From: Alkalibacterium subtropicum
GTDB lineage: Bacteria; Bacillota; Bacilli; Lactobacillales; Carnobacteriaceae_A
Length of the DNA: 41,008 nucleotides
Assembly (NCBI RefSeq): GCF_900112455.1
Contig: NZ_FOLT01000014.1
Span: 1-41,008, forward strand
Reading direction: 5' to 3'
In this document: piece after piece, positions 34,653 through 41,008 of the stretch
How the letters are laid out: each line of letters opens with the position of its first letter
How positions within the stretch are numbered: the stretch's first letter is position 1
Translations under genes and position numbers: made by a program
Notes under the pieces: model-generated
Databases searched by the model: none
The model's input: the letters and a program-made list of their open reading frames with translations, nothing else
Told to the model about the DNA's origin: nothing

Positions 34653-35966
34653 TTATTCTAAATGAGTTTCTATTTCTTGAGCTTTTGTTTCTAGTAAGGA
34701 CTCTAAATCTTGGTTTTGCTCAAAGTACGTTGATTCAGTAACCGTTTCCTGGAATGTTCTGCTCACCTGAGGATAGTTGATAAGGGTTGGACGCGCTCTT
34801 CCTGTTTTACTATTTTGCTCGATAAGCACTTGCATTGGCTCTTCAACTTCTTCCAGCATACGATCGGCCACTGACTGTCTTGCTGGGAGTACTGAATTCC
34901 CCATACTCATATCGTACAGTTCTTGTTCAGATGTTAGAAATTCAATCAATGCCCCGGCTGCTTCGGGTTTGTCAGTAGATGATGTCATCCCATATGCCCA
35001 ACTTCCTGTAGGACTGACCAGTTCATTGGTTTCTGGGGAAACTGGATAAGGCATAATACCATAATCAATATCTTCATATTCATTATTAAGTTCTTGCATT
35101 GTCCAAGAACCGCTCATATATAAAGGATACTCTCCTGTGTGGAACCCTTTTTCTACTGGAGTGATTGTAGAATAACCTTCTTCAACTAGATTTTGTATGA
35201 AGTCAAAAGCTGAAACTGTCTCTTCAGAATCAAAGTAACCTACGGCCTCAGTTCCTGCTTCATTTGTGATTTCTCCGCCAGCAGACCAGACATATGGAGA
35301 AAATGCATACAATAACCATTCAGACTGATCATCAAATCCCATATTTAACACTGGACCATCATGGTTAGTGGCCAATGTATCTAATAAACCATTGAATTCA
35401 TCCCAAGTCCATGGATTTTCTACAGTAGGAAGAGTTTCTAAATCTACCCCTGCTTCTTCTAACATTGTTCGATTGTAGAAGAAACCAACACCTGATTCCG
35501 AATAACCAACTGAATAAAGTTCATCGTTATAAGTTCCCTGTTCAATGATACTTGGTAGAAAATCTTCAGTATCACTTAAGTATTCATCCAATGGTTGAAT
35601 AATTTGGGAATTTGCATATGCTGCTGTGTTAGGACCATCTAAAGTTATGACATCCGGTAAGGAACTAGTAGTAAGGGCTGCATTTATCTTATCTTCATAA
35701 CCACCACCTGAACCGCTTCTTGGAATATATTCAACAACTGCTGTGATTCCTTGTTCATTAGTTTCATTAAATTCTTCGATTGACTCCACCATTACTTGTC
35801 CTTCAGCAGATTCTTCTGAATATTGAACCCATACTGTAACTTCGTCAGAAGCAGCAGATTCGGTTTCACCGTTACTTGCTGTATCGCTATCACTTTCACC
35901 ATTTCCACAGGCAGCCAATAATGCTGCTGAACTCATTAACATAAAATACTTTGACATTTTTTTCAT
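34653..35966 (-). CDS. Sugar ABC transporter substrate-binding lipoprotein
   Basis: A 437-residue extracellular solute-binding protein of family 1. A signal peptide ends with lipobox LAAC (Cys20), followed by a Ser/Asp/Glu linker (about 22-43). The mature part shows EEAGVDLETLPTVENPWTWD and MSGSWTMQELN, typical of binding proteins for oligosaccharides. GGAGGG precedes the ATG by 8 bases. It is the first gene of the operon and has the only strong promoter visible in it. Fructo-oligosaccharide or sucrose binding is inferred from the linked GH32 and fructokinase genes, not from the protein itself. Confidence 0.93.
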   Translation of the reverse strand: MKKMSKYFMLMSSAALLAACGNGESDSDTASNGETESAASDEVTVWVQYSEESAEGQVMVESIEEFNETNEQGITAVVEYIPRSGSGGGYEDKINAALTTSSLPDVITLDGPNTAAYANSQIIQPLDEYLSDTEDFLPSIIEQGTYNDELYSVGYSESGVGFFYNRTMLEEAGVDLETLPTVENPWTWDEFNGLLDTLATNHDGPVLNMGFDDQSEWLLYAFSPYVWSAGGEITNEAGTEAVGYFDSEETVSAFDFIQNLVEEGYSTITPVEKGFHTGEYPLYMSGSWTMQELNNEYEDIDYGIMPYPVSPETNELVSPTGSWAYGMTSSTDKPEAAGALIEFLTSEQELYDMSMGNSVLPARQSVADRMLEEVEEPMQVLIEQNSKTGRARPTLINYPQVSRTFQETVTESTYFEQNQDLESLLETKAQEIETHLE

Positions 35967-35982
35967 TTTTAACCCTCCGTTT

Positions 35983-35996
35983 TGTAATCGTTTTAT
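35983..35996 (+). promoter_or_regulatory. cre-like site just after the operon start point
   Basis: TGTAATCGTTTTAT matches the cre pattern TGWAANCGNTNWCA at 12 of 14 positions. It lies about 3-17 bases downstream of the predicted start of transcription, where bound CcpA would block RNA polymerase. Confidence 0.5.
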
Positions 35997-36006
35997 TTAT
36001 ATTTGA

Positions 36007-36047
36007 AGTATATGTCATCCGGTTTCATATGTCAACCGGATGACATA
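36007..36047 (-). promoter_or_regulatory. Promoter with double LacI-type operator of the fructoside operon
   Basis: On the minus strand TTGACA (36030-36035), 17 bp and TATACT (36007-36012) form a near-ideal promoter. A 14-bp inverted repeat, TATGTCATCCGGTT with AACCGGATGACATA (36011-36024, 36034-36047), covers it. This reads as two adjacent operators 17 bp apart: a near-perfect one, TGTCAACCGGATGACA (36030-36045), over the -35, and a weaker one, TGTCATCCGGTTTCAT (36013-36028), in the spacer. The CCGG centre fits LacI-family repressors; the adjacent regulator gene is the natural candidate. Confidence 0.85.
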
Positions 36048-36055
36048 AATTTAAA

Positions 36056-36092
36056 ATAAAAAATTTTATTAATAATAAAATTTTTTATTTTT
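36056..36092 (-). terminator. AT-only terminator of the lacI-type gene
   Basis: AAAAATTTTAT and ATAAAATTTTT pair around a 5-base loop just past the stop, followed on the minus strand by TTATTTT. Weak in stem energy but well placed. Confidence 0.6.
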
Positions 36093-37080
36093 TTGATCCT
36101 TGCGTTGTTTCGGAAAGATACAACTCAACAGGCAAAATAACTTCATTTTTAACTTTTTTTCCTTTGAGTAAATCTAACAAAGTAGTTACAGCTTCGTAAG
36201 CCAAATTCTCAATAGGTTGTACCACAGTACTCAATTCCGGTACTAAATACCGTATAGACTGTGTTCCATCAAACCCAATGACTTTAACGTCTTTTGGCAC
36301 ATCGTAACCCATTTCTTTTGCAACATTTAAAAACAGTTTGGCATTAACATCATCACCCGCAAAGACACCATCGTATTTAAAATCACCTTGAAAAGTTTCT
36401 TTGATTATTTTTAATTTTTCATCTAAGTCTATTTGAAAAGGAATCTCTATAAAGTTTTTCCTATAGTTGTTCTTTTCAATTTCATCGACGTACCCAATTG
36501 ATCTATCATTCGCTGGAGTTTCAACATTTTTATCCCCGGTAACACACAAGATATTAGTACAGCCTTGAGTAATCAATTCTTGAGTGGCTAATCTACCACC
36601 ATTGTAATCATCGCTTTGTACCATAGGAATATTTTTGGTTAATTTTCTTTCGATTGATACAATCTGATCCTCGTAATTCTTATATTCAGATATATCTACA
36701 TTGTGAGAGCCCACTATAATACCATCTACTCTTTTTTCATTTAGTAGTCGTAAATACTTTTCTTCATTTTCAGAGTCATTAAGGCTATTACAGATAAATA
36801 AATGATAACCAAACTTTGCTAAAGCTTTTTCAACATGAAAAGTGAGTTCACCAAAAAAGGGATTCTCAGTAGTTGGTACTATTAAAGCAATAAATTTACT
36901 TTGATTACTAAAAAAAGATCTTGCCATTTCATTTGGAATATAATTGAGTTCCTCAATAGTATTTAGAACTTTTTCTTTCATTTCGTTACTGATGTATCCT
37001 CGATCATTTAATACTCTTGAAACTGTCGTGACTGAAACACCAGCTTTTCTTGCCACATCATGAATTGTTACCCTTTTCAT
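36085..37080 (-). CDS. LacI-family regulator of the fructoside operon
   Basis: A 331-residue repressor. The N-terminal headpiece has VTIHDVARKAGVSVTTVSRV (4-23), with hinge NEMARSF after it. The sugar-binding core follows (FIALIVPTTENPFFGEL, later VKVIGFDG). I chose ATG 37080, since GAGAGGG lies 7 bases upstream and MKRVTIHDVA is the usual start; a longer frame from 37152 adds unrelated residues. It lies upstream of and co-oriented with the transporter genes, but has its own terminator and a cre-like site, so it is a separate unit. The effector is probably a fructoside or fructose phosphate. Confidence 0.92.
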   Translation of the reverse strand: MKRVTIHDVARKAGVSVTTVSRVLNDRGYISNEMKEKVLNTIEELNYIPNEMARSFFSNQSKFIALIVPTTENPFFGELTFHVEKALAKFGYHLFICNSLNDSENEEKYLRLLNEKRVDGIIVGSHNVDISEYKNYEDQIVSIERKLTKNIPMVQSDDYNGGRLATQELITQGCTNILCVTGDKNVETPANDRSIGYVDEIEKNNYRKNFIEIPFQIDLDEKLKIIKETFQGDFKYDGVFAGDDVNAKLFLNVAKEMGYDVPKDVKVIGFDGTQSIRYLVPELSTVVQPIENLAYEAVTTLLDLLKGKKVKNEVILPVELYLSETTQGSKK

Positions 37081-37193
37081 AAAATGTCCCTCTCTTTTTC
37101 GGATTTTTATCCTATACTGTATTATGTTAAGTGATATTTCATTAATGCGCAATCCTTGAGAGCTATTTTTTACTTTATTTAAGAAAAAGAATC

Positions 37194-37207
37194 AGAGAAC
37201 GTTTTCA
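37194..37207 (-). promoter_or_regulatory. cre-like site upstream of the lacI-type gene
   Basis: TGAAAACGTTCTCT on the minus strand matches TGWAANCGNTNWCA at 13 of 14 positions. It lies about 115 bases before the start codon. A weak promoter candidate (TTGCGC, 17 bp, TAACAT) lies between. Confidence 0.55.
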
Positions 37208-37339
37208 GTTTAATACCTATCAATTAATAATATGCTCTTAATTTCCGAAGATCAGTATATCAAAATAAGCCCCTGTTGTAATGAGAACGGTCAACAATCG
37301 CCCGGCGATTGTTTCCTTTTTAAGCTTTTGATTTTTGGC

Positions 37340-37745
37340 TTGCCCTTCAGCTGCTTTTTGAATTCGCGAAGGGCACGCGCCGACCCTTTGCGTGACCTCC
37401 AGATCACTTCTGACTTCGCGAAGGGCACGCGCCAGCCGTTTGCGTGACCTCCAGATCACTTCTGACCTCGCGAAGGGCACGCGCCAGCCATTTGCGTGAC
37501 CTCCAGATGCTTTCTGAACTTCCGAAGGGCACGGGCCGATCCTTTGCGTGACCTTCAGATACTTTCTGATACCGTGAAGGGCATGCGCCAGCCGTTTGCG
37601 TGACCTCTAGACGCTTTCTGACCTCGCGAAGGGCACGCGCCAGCCGTTTGCGTGACCTCTAGACGCTTTCTGAGCTCGTGAAGGGCACGCGCTAGCCGTT
37701 TGCATGCCCTCCAGTAACTTTTTGAACGCGCGAAGGGCAGGCAAA
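37340..37745. repeat. 52-bp tandem array, eight units, inverted half-sites
   Basis: GAAGGGCA starts at 37368, 37420, 37472, 37524, 37576, 37628, 37680 and 37732, always 52 bp apart. The inverted partner GTGACCTCC (or GTGACCTTC) starts at 37392, 37444, 37496, 37548, 37600 and 37652, with degenerate copies at 37340 and 37704. Linkers alternate 15 bp (GCGCCAGCCGTTTGC type) and 19 bp (AGATCACTTCTGACCTCGC type). The array lies between the lacI-type gene and tRNA-Leu. No frame is open through it, since 52 is not a multiple of three. Confidence 0.95.
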
Positions 37746-37772
37746 ACTTTTCCAACATCTATTTTATCGCAT

Positions 37773-37800
37773 AAAAAAAACGCATATCGGAATATGCGTT
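37773..37800 (-). terminator. Terminator of tRNA-Leu
   Basis: ACGCATAT and ATATGCGT (37780-37787, 37792-37799) with a 4-base loop, then T8 on the minus strand, 17 bases past the tRNA. Confidence 0.9.
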
Positions 37801-37816
37801 TGATTCGTTTAAAATA

Positions 37817-37900
37817 TGGCCAGGAAGGGAGTTGAACCCTCACGAGCGTTGCGCTCACTAGATTCTGAGTCTAGCGTGTCTACCATTCCACCACCTAGCC
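37817..37900 (-). tRNA. tRNA-Leu (anticodon CAG)
   Basis: The 84-base RNA folds into a full cloverleaf. Acceptor GGCTAGG pairs with CCTGGCC (one U-G), discriminator A. The anticodon stem CTAGA/TCTAG frames the loop CTCAGAA, giving anticodon CAG, which reads CUG. A long variable arm (TGAGCGCAACGCTCGT) and TTCAACT loop fit a class II leucine tRNA. The 3' CCA is not encoded. It is a single gene with its own promoter and terminator. Confidence 0.95.
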
Positions 37901-37911
37901 GGAACTCCACT

Positions 37912-37940
37912 AGTATAGCATAATTATTTCGGAATGTTAA
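37912..37940 (-). promoter_or_regulatory. Promoter of tRNA-Leu
   Basis: TTAACA (37935-37940), 17 bp, and extended -10 TGCTATACT (TATACT 37912-37917) on the minus strand. The start point would lie about 5 bases before the mature tRNA. Confidence 0.75.
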
Positions 37941-37974
37941 TACCTTTATTAAAAAATTGATAATTAGACAGCAG

Positions 37975-38979
37975 TTATTGTCCGTCATTTGCTAGGTCGT
38001 AACGTTCCAGTATGCTTTTGAAGGCTTCATCACTCAGTATCTCATGATTCCCATCAAAGATGACTAAGGAAAGATTATTGATTTTCTTGTTGTAGATGAT
38101 GTCTCTTTTGCCGTAGAGCAGCTGAGCGCCAAGTTGTTCGGTGACGCTTTGCGTATACAGTAGTTCTGAACTGACTCCCGGAGGAACGACATGTTCTTCG
38201 CCGTATTCTAAATCGCGAACGAGTTTATTGTAGAACTGGATGGAATGACTGATCGGTACTGAACCATCATAACCATCATTGACCCCCGCATAGATCTGGA
38301 TCGTCGTCTGACTTGCTTTATCAACAGGTGTCGGCTGATGGATGGGCGAGCGCCGGCGTGCTTCTTCTATATTCAGTCTTCCATTTTGAGAGCCGGTGAT
38401 GGTCAGAATATCTTCAGAATAAAAATTCCCACGAATCTTGCTTTCACCGTACCAAGCCACCAGATCTGTTATCGGCACCCATGCCGAATAGGAAGCTACC
38501 TTCTTCTGGGATGTCATCAAATGCTGCAGGGCCGCATGTCCGCCTCCGCTCGTTCCGATGATATGTATATAATCTTCATCCACATTGCCATTCTCTATAG
38601 CGTAGTCGATGGCGTCATCAATATCCGAAATGACTAAGTCACTTCCTCCAGCCTCTGCGTGTTTATTCGGACCTCGAAAGTTCGGGCGGATATAATTCCA
38701 GTCATTTTCAATTGCATGTTCCACCAGTACATCGTATTTTGAATACGTCGCACTCCATTGATGCAGGCTGATGATCAAAGGACTCGGCTTGTCTGACGAC
38801 ACGAAATAAGCCGCTTGGTCAGTATGGTCTCTGGAAGAAGGAATCTGAACGATCGATGCTTCGTCCGGCCACAGATTTCCTTCGTTAGCTTCATTATAAC
38901 GTTCAGTTATAAAAAAGTATGCAGCCACTGACAGCACAAGAATAATTGCAGGCAGCCATAGTTTTACGCGTTTCTTCAT
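37975..38979 (-). CDS. Membrane-anchored alpha/beta hydrolase (S9 peptidase/esterase-like)
   Basis: A 334-residue protein with one N-terminal membrane helix (about 7-25) and an outward-facing alpha/beta-hydrolase domain. The nucleophile elbow is GTSGGG, Ser at about residue 141. An SLHQWSATYSKYD oxyanion-side region precedes it, and DGNHEI near the end probably holds the catalytic His. ATG 38979 was chosen over 39000 because GGGAGG lies 7 bases upstream. Substrate unknown; peptide, ester or glycan-ester cleavage outside the cell are all possible. Confidence 0.82.
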   Translation of the reverse strand: MKKRVKLWLPAIILVLSVAAYFFITERYNEANEGNLWPDEASIVQIPSSRDHTDQAAYFVSSDKPSPLIISLHQWSATYSKYDVLVEHAIENDWNYIRPNFRGPNKHAEAGGSDLVISDIDDAIDYAIENGNVDEDYIHIIGTSGGGHAALQHLMTSQKKVASYSAWVPITDLVAWYGESKIRGNFYSEDILTITGSQNGRLNIEEARRRSPIHQPTPVDKASQTTIQIYAGVNDGYDGSVPISHSIQFYNKLVRDLEYGEEHVVPPGVSSELLYTQSVTEQLGAQLLYGKRDIIYNKKINNLSLVIFDGNHEILSDEAFKSILERYDLANDGQ

Positions 38980-39113
38980 CCGGAGACCTCCCTTAATCAT
39001 TTGTTATACAGAATATAGCATAGATAAGTCAGCTGAAAAGGTTATATTATGGACAATTATGTGAAGTTTGGATTCACCGCTGAAACTAAATGTTTTAAAA
39101 AATGCCGATAGTA

Positions 39114-39151
39114 AAAGCGGCGATCATTATTTTATCAATGATCGCCGCTTT
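39114..39151. terminator. Terminator after the lactonase gene
   Basis: A perfect 15-bp stem AAAGCGGCGATCATT/AATGATCGCCGCTTT (39114-39128, 39137-39151), loop 8 bases. On the minus strand it ends in TTTT, 34 bases past the lactonase stop. Confidence 0.92.
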
Positions 39152-39184
39152 GTTAACGATTCTTATCTTACTTAATAAGTGATG

Positions 39185-40033
39185 TCAGGCTTTAGAACGC
39201 TTCATCATATCCACGATCTCTTTTCCTTCTTCATCCCACTGGATCATGCGGTAGTAGGCATCATGATAGAAAATAAACTTATAATTATTCTGATAGGCCC
39301 GCTGCATCCATTCCTGCTTGGCGTATATGGAATCCATCGGGTAGTCGTCATACGCCATGACCCATAAAGGGTTCTGATGCGCGGTCGAAGCCATGATATC
39401 CGCCATATGCATGATGGTTTCTCCGTCCTGGTCCAGTTTCACTATCGCATGGCCGTTGCTGTGGCCGCCGGTATGGGTCATCGTGATGCCCGGAACGACT
39501 TCCAGTTCTTTTTCGAATGTTCTGACCTGACCCTGAATGGCTTCCCAGTTCTGTTTCCAGTAAGAACTTTTGGACCGGATATTCGGATGTCTCACTTCGT
39601 CCCATTCCGTTTCCGTCATATAGATCACCGCATTGGGATAAGTCGACACGAACTTTCCGTCTTCTGAATGAGTCAGTCCGGTCGCATGATCGAAATGCAT
39701 ATGCGTCATGAGCACGCCATCGATATCTTCCTTAGTCAGTCCCAGTTCAGCCAGATTCTCATCGATCCGCGATTCTTCCTGAACGCCGAAATTGCGTTTC
39801 TGCTTTTCAGTGAGCTTCCCTTTTCCGATCCCTGTATCGATCAGATAATTCTTTCCCTGATACTGAATAAGGATGGGCTCGGTGGCATGCGTAATCTGAT
39901 TCTTTTCATTGGCGGGATATTTTCTGTTCCATAAGGGTTTGGGAACGACCCCAAAAATCGCTCCCCCGTCGAATGAAACGACACCACCATCCAGCCAGTA
40001 CAGGGTCATGTCGTGAAATTTTAAATTATCCAA
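39185..40033 (-). CDS. ytnP: Metallo-beta-lactamase-fold lactonase, YtnP-like
   Basis: A 282-residue metallohydrolase close in sequence pattern to B. subtilis YtnP, a lactonase able to quench N-acyl-homoserine lactones and a Streptomyces signal. The zinc motif H111-M-H-F-D-H116 is followed by HTGGHSNGH and HMADIMAS, and FGVVPKPLW is shared with YtnP. I chose the TTG at 40033, since GGAGG lies 7 bases before it and [17 protein letters not shown] then lines up with the YtnP start. An ATG at 40063 would add 10 residues that overlap the ribosome binding site. No secretion signal. Confidence 0.9.
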   Translation of the reverse strand: MDNLKFHDMTLYWLDGGVVSFDGGAIFGVVPKPLWNRKYPANEKNQITHATEPILIQYQGKNYLIDTGIGKGKLTEKQKRNFGVQEESRIDENLAELGLTKEDIDGVLMTHMHFDHATGLTHSEDGKFVSTYPNAVIYMTETEWDEVRHPNIRSKSSYWKQNWEAIQGQVRTFEKELEVVPGITMTHTGGHSNGHAIVKLDQDGETIMHMADIMASTAHQNPLWVMAYDDYPMDSIYAKQEWMQRAYQNNYKFIFYHDAYYRMIQWDEEGKEIVDMMKRSKA

Positions 40034-40108
40034 TTGCTCGCCTCCAATATATTCTGTCTTCAATTATGACTATGAAGTTCTCCAAATTTATACTTAATTG
40101 TTCAAACA

Positions 40109-40148
40109 TAAAAAAGGAATAGAAGCTTGATCAGTCACTTCTATTCCT
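40109..40148 (-). terminator. Terminator of the small membrane protein gene
   Basis: AGGAATAGAAG/CTTCTATTCCT (40115-40125, 40138-40148) with T6 following on the minus strand. Confidence 0.9.
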
Positions 40149-40189
40149 AAATGTTAAAAGCTGTCATCACATTTGCTTCAGAGTGGCTC

Positions 40190-40420
40190 TTAAGCAGTAG
40201 CTAACAATAAGAAAGCTAAGAATGCAAGAACGATCAGAACAAGAATGATTACCAGTGACCATTTGTTCAACTTACGCGCGAGCGCCGCATCCACGCCGCC
40301 TTCCATCGCCTGGCCAGCCAAATAGACACCTAACGGAAAGGCCAGTATGGATAAGCCCATCCAACCTAAAAACAGGCAGGCCCATGACAATATGTGAAAG
40401 AGATTAGCATTTTCAGACAT
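40190..40420 (-). CDS. Unknown small two-helix membrane protein
   Basis: A 76-residue protein with two hydrophobic segments (about 9-35 and 53-74) joined by a polar loop AGQAMEGGVDAALARKLNKW, which should face the cytoplasm because it is basic at its end. AAGGAGG precedes the ATG by 7 bases and a terminator follows, so it is a real monocistronic gene. No family assigned. Confidence 0.75.
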   Translation of the reverse strand: MSENANLFHILSWACLFLGWMGLSILAFPLGVYLAGQAMEGGVDAALARKLNKWSLVIILVLIVLAFLAFLLLATA

Positions 40421-40621
40421 TATATTACCTCCTTCGTTCTTTTCAGATGTGTCATTATATTATTTATAAAAAAATGAAAATTCTTATACTACTAAGTTTA
40501 AAGAGTCACAAATTCACTGTCAAAAGTTATCTATTGCAGTTAAAGCGTTTGAAGAGACAGCCCGTCCCTATTTTTGATTTCAGCAATGATAGTCCTCTCT
40601 CAAGATAAGCAATACACGTTT

Positions 40622-41008
40622 GTGACCTCCAAGTGTTGACTTATCCCTCAAAGGTCACTTATACACCGCTTTTGTGACCTTCAGCTACTGGCTGTTCCCG
40701 CGAAGGGCACATATACATCTCTTTTGTGACCTTCAGCTCCAGTCTGCTATCGCGAAGGGCACATATCCACCACTTTTGTGACCTTCAGCTGCTGGCTGAG
40801 CCTGCGAAGGGCACATATTCGCCTCTTTTGTGACCTTCAGCTTCAGTCTGGTCTCGCGAAGGGCACGTATACACCACTTTTGTGACCTTCAGCTGCTGGC
40901 TGTTCTCGCGAAAGGTACATATACACCGCTTTTGTGACCTTCAGTTGATGGACGATCCCGCGAAGGGCACATATACACTGCTTTTGTGACCTTCAGCTGC
41001 TGGCTGCT
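40622..41008. repeat. 52-bp tandem array running off the right edge, inverted half-sites
   Basis: GTGACCT(T/C)C starts at 40622, 40674, 40726, 40778, 40830, 40882, 40934 and 40986, all 52 bp apart. The inverted partner GAAGGGCAC lies at 40702, 40754, 40806, 40858 and 40962, with variants at 40650 and 40910. Half-site positions and linker lengths (15 and 19 bp) equal those of the 37.5-kb array, but the linkers differ (ATATACACCGCTTTT and AGCTGCTGGCTGTTCTCGC types). The array continues beyond the window. Confidence 0.95.

Noticed and set aside
37340-37745. CRISPR array
   Set aside because: The period is exactly 52 bp with similar sequence throughout, so there are no variable spacers; no cas genes are near. 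The same holds for 40622-41008.
37238-37858. Minus-strand reading frames of 60-85 codons through the 52-bp array and tRNA
   Set aside because: They arise from repeat sequence, shift frame every unit (52 is not a multiple of three) and one runs into the tRNA. No ribosome binding sites.

Overview
The window looks like chromosome of a low-GC Gram-positive of the order Lactobacillales. Pointers are Bacillus/Lactobacillales-type genes (guaB-guaA, sbcDC, truA, glyA, ytnP-like lactonase), a glycine-betaine permease fused to its substrate-binding domain, catabolite-responsive (cre-like) sites and strong Shine-Dalgarno sequences. Many acidic exported proteins and two osmolyte-uptake loci suggest a salt- or alkali-adapted member, perhaps Carnobacteriaceae such as Alkalibacterium or Marinilactibacillus. 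The genus is a guess.

Layout. 1-170: a 51-bp tandem repeat. 168-3370: a GNAT acetyltransferase and an OpuC-type osmoprotectant ABC operon. 3371-7120: a long gap, then guaB-guaA (GMP synthesis) ending in a very strong terminator. 7175-9142: csaA-like gene and three tandem paralogues of a small beta-domain membrane protein, the first cut by a nonsense codon. 9143-9587: a decayed 52-bp-period array. 9588-16176: exported nuclease, glycerophosphodiesterase, orphan OpuAC, membrane protein, AraC/GyrI-like regulator, second GNAT, truA. 16231-19245: an AT-rich accessory block with an AbrB-antitoxin/Doc-toxin pair and a small XRE repressor followed by four tandem paralogous membrane proteins (the first frameshifted). 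19278-22057: an SDR, glyA and a small anchored protein. 22217-24173: a Vga-type ABC-F resistance ATPase behind a leader with all parts of a ribosome-mediated transcription attenuator. 24179-30082: sbcD-sbcC-ridA-M20 amidohydrolase. 30213-37207: an AT-rich fructoside cluster (LacI regulator, ABC binding protein, two permeases, intracellular GH32, ROK fructokinase). 37340-37900: a 52-bp array and tRNA-Leu(CAG). 37975-40420: an anchored alpha/beta hydrolase, a YtnP-like lactonase and a small membrane protein. 40622-41008: another 52-bp array running off the edge.

How the parts work together. The fructoside genes form one catabolic module: LacI-type control at a doubled operator over a TTGACA/TATACT promoter, a cre-like site just after the start point, uptake without an encoded ATPase, cytoplasmic hydrolysis and fructose phosphorylation. 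The ABC-F gene appears self-contained and drug-inducible. The two tandem-paralogue clusters and the toxin-antitoxin pair look like accessory DNA.

The strongest unexplained signal is a set of intergenic arrays at 1-110, 9319-9540, 37340-37745 and 40622-41008 (and a faint one near 3400-3511). Their sequences differ, but each repeats at 51-52 bp, close to five helical turns, and each is built of inverted half-sites. In the two best arrays (37340-37745 and 40622-41008) the half-sites are conserved between arrays while the linkers are not.
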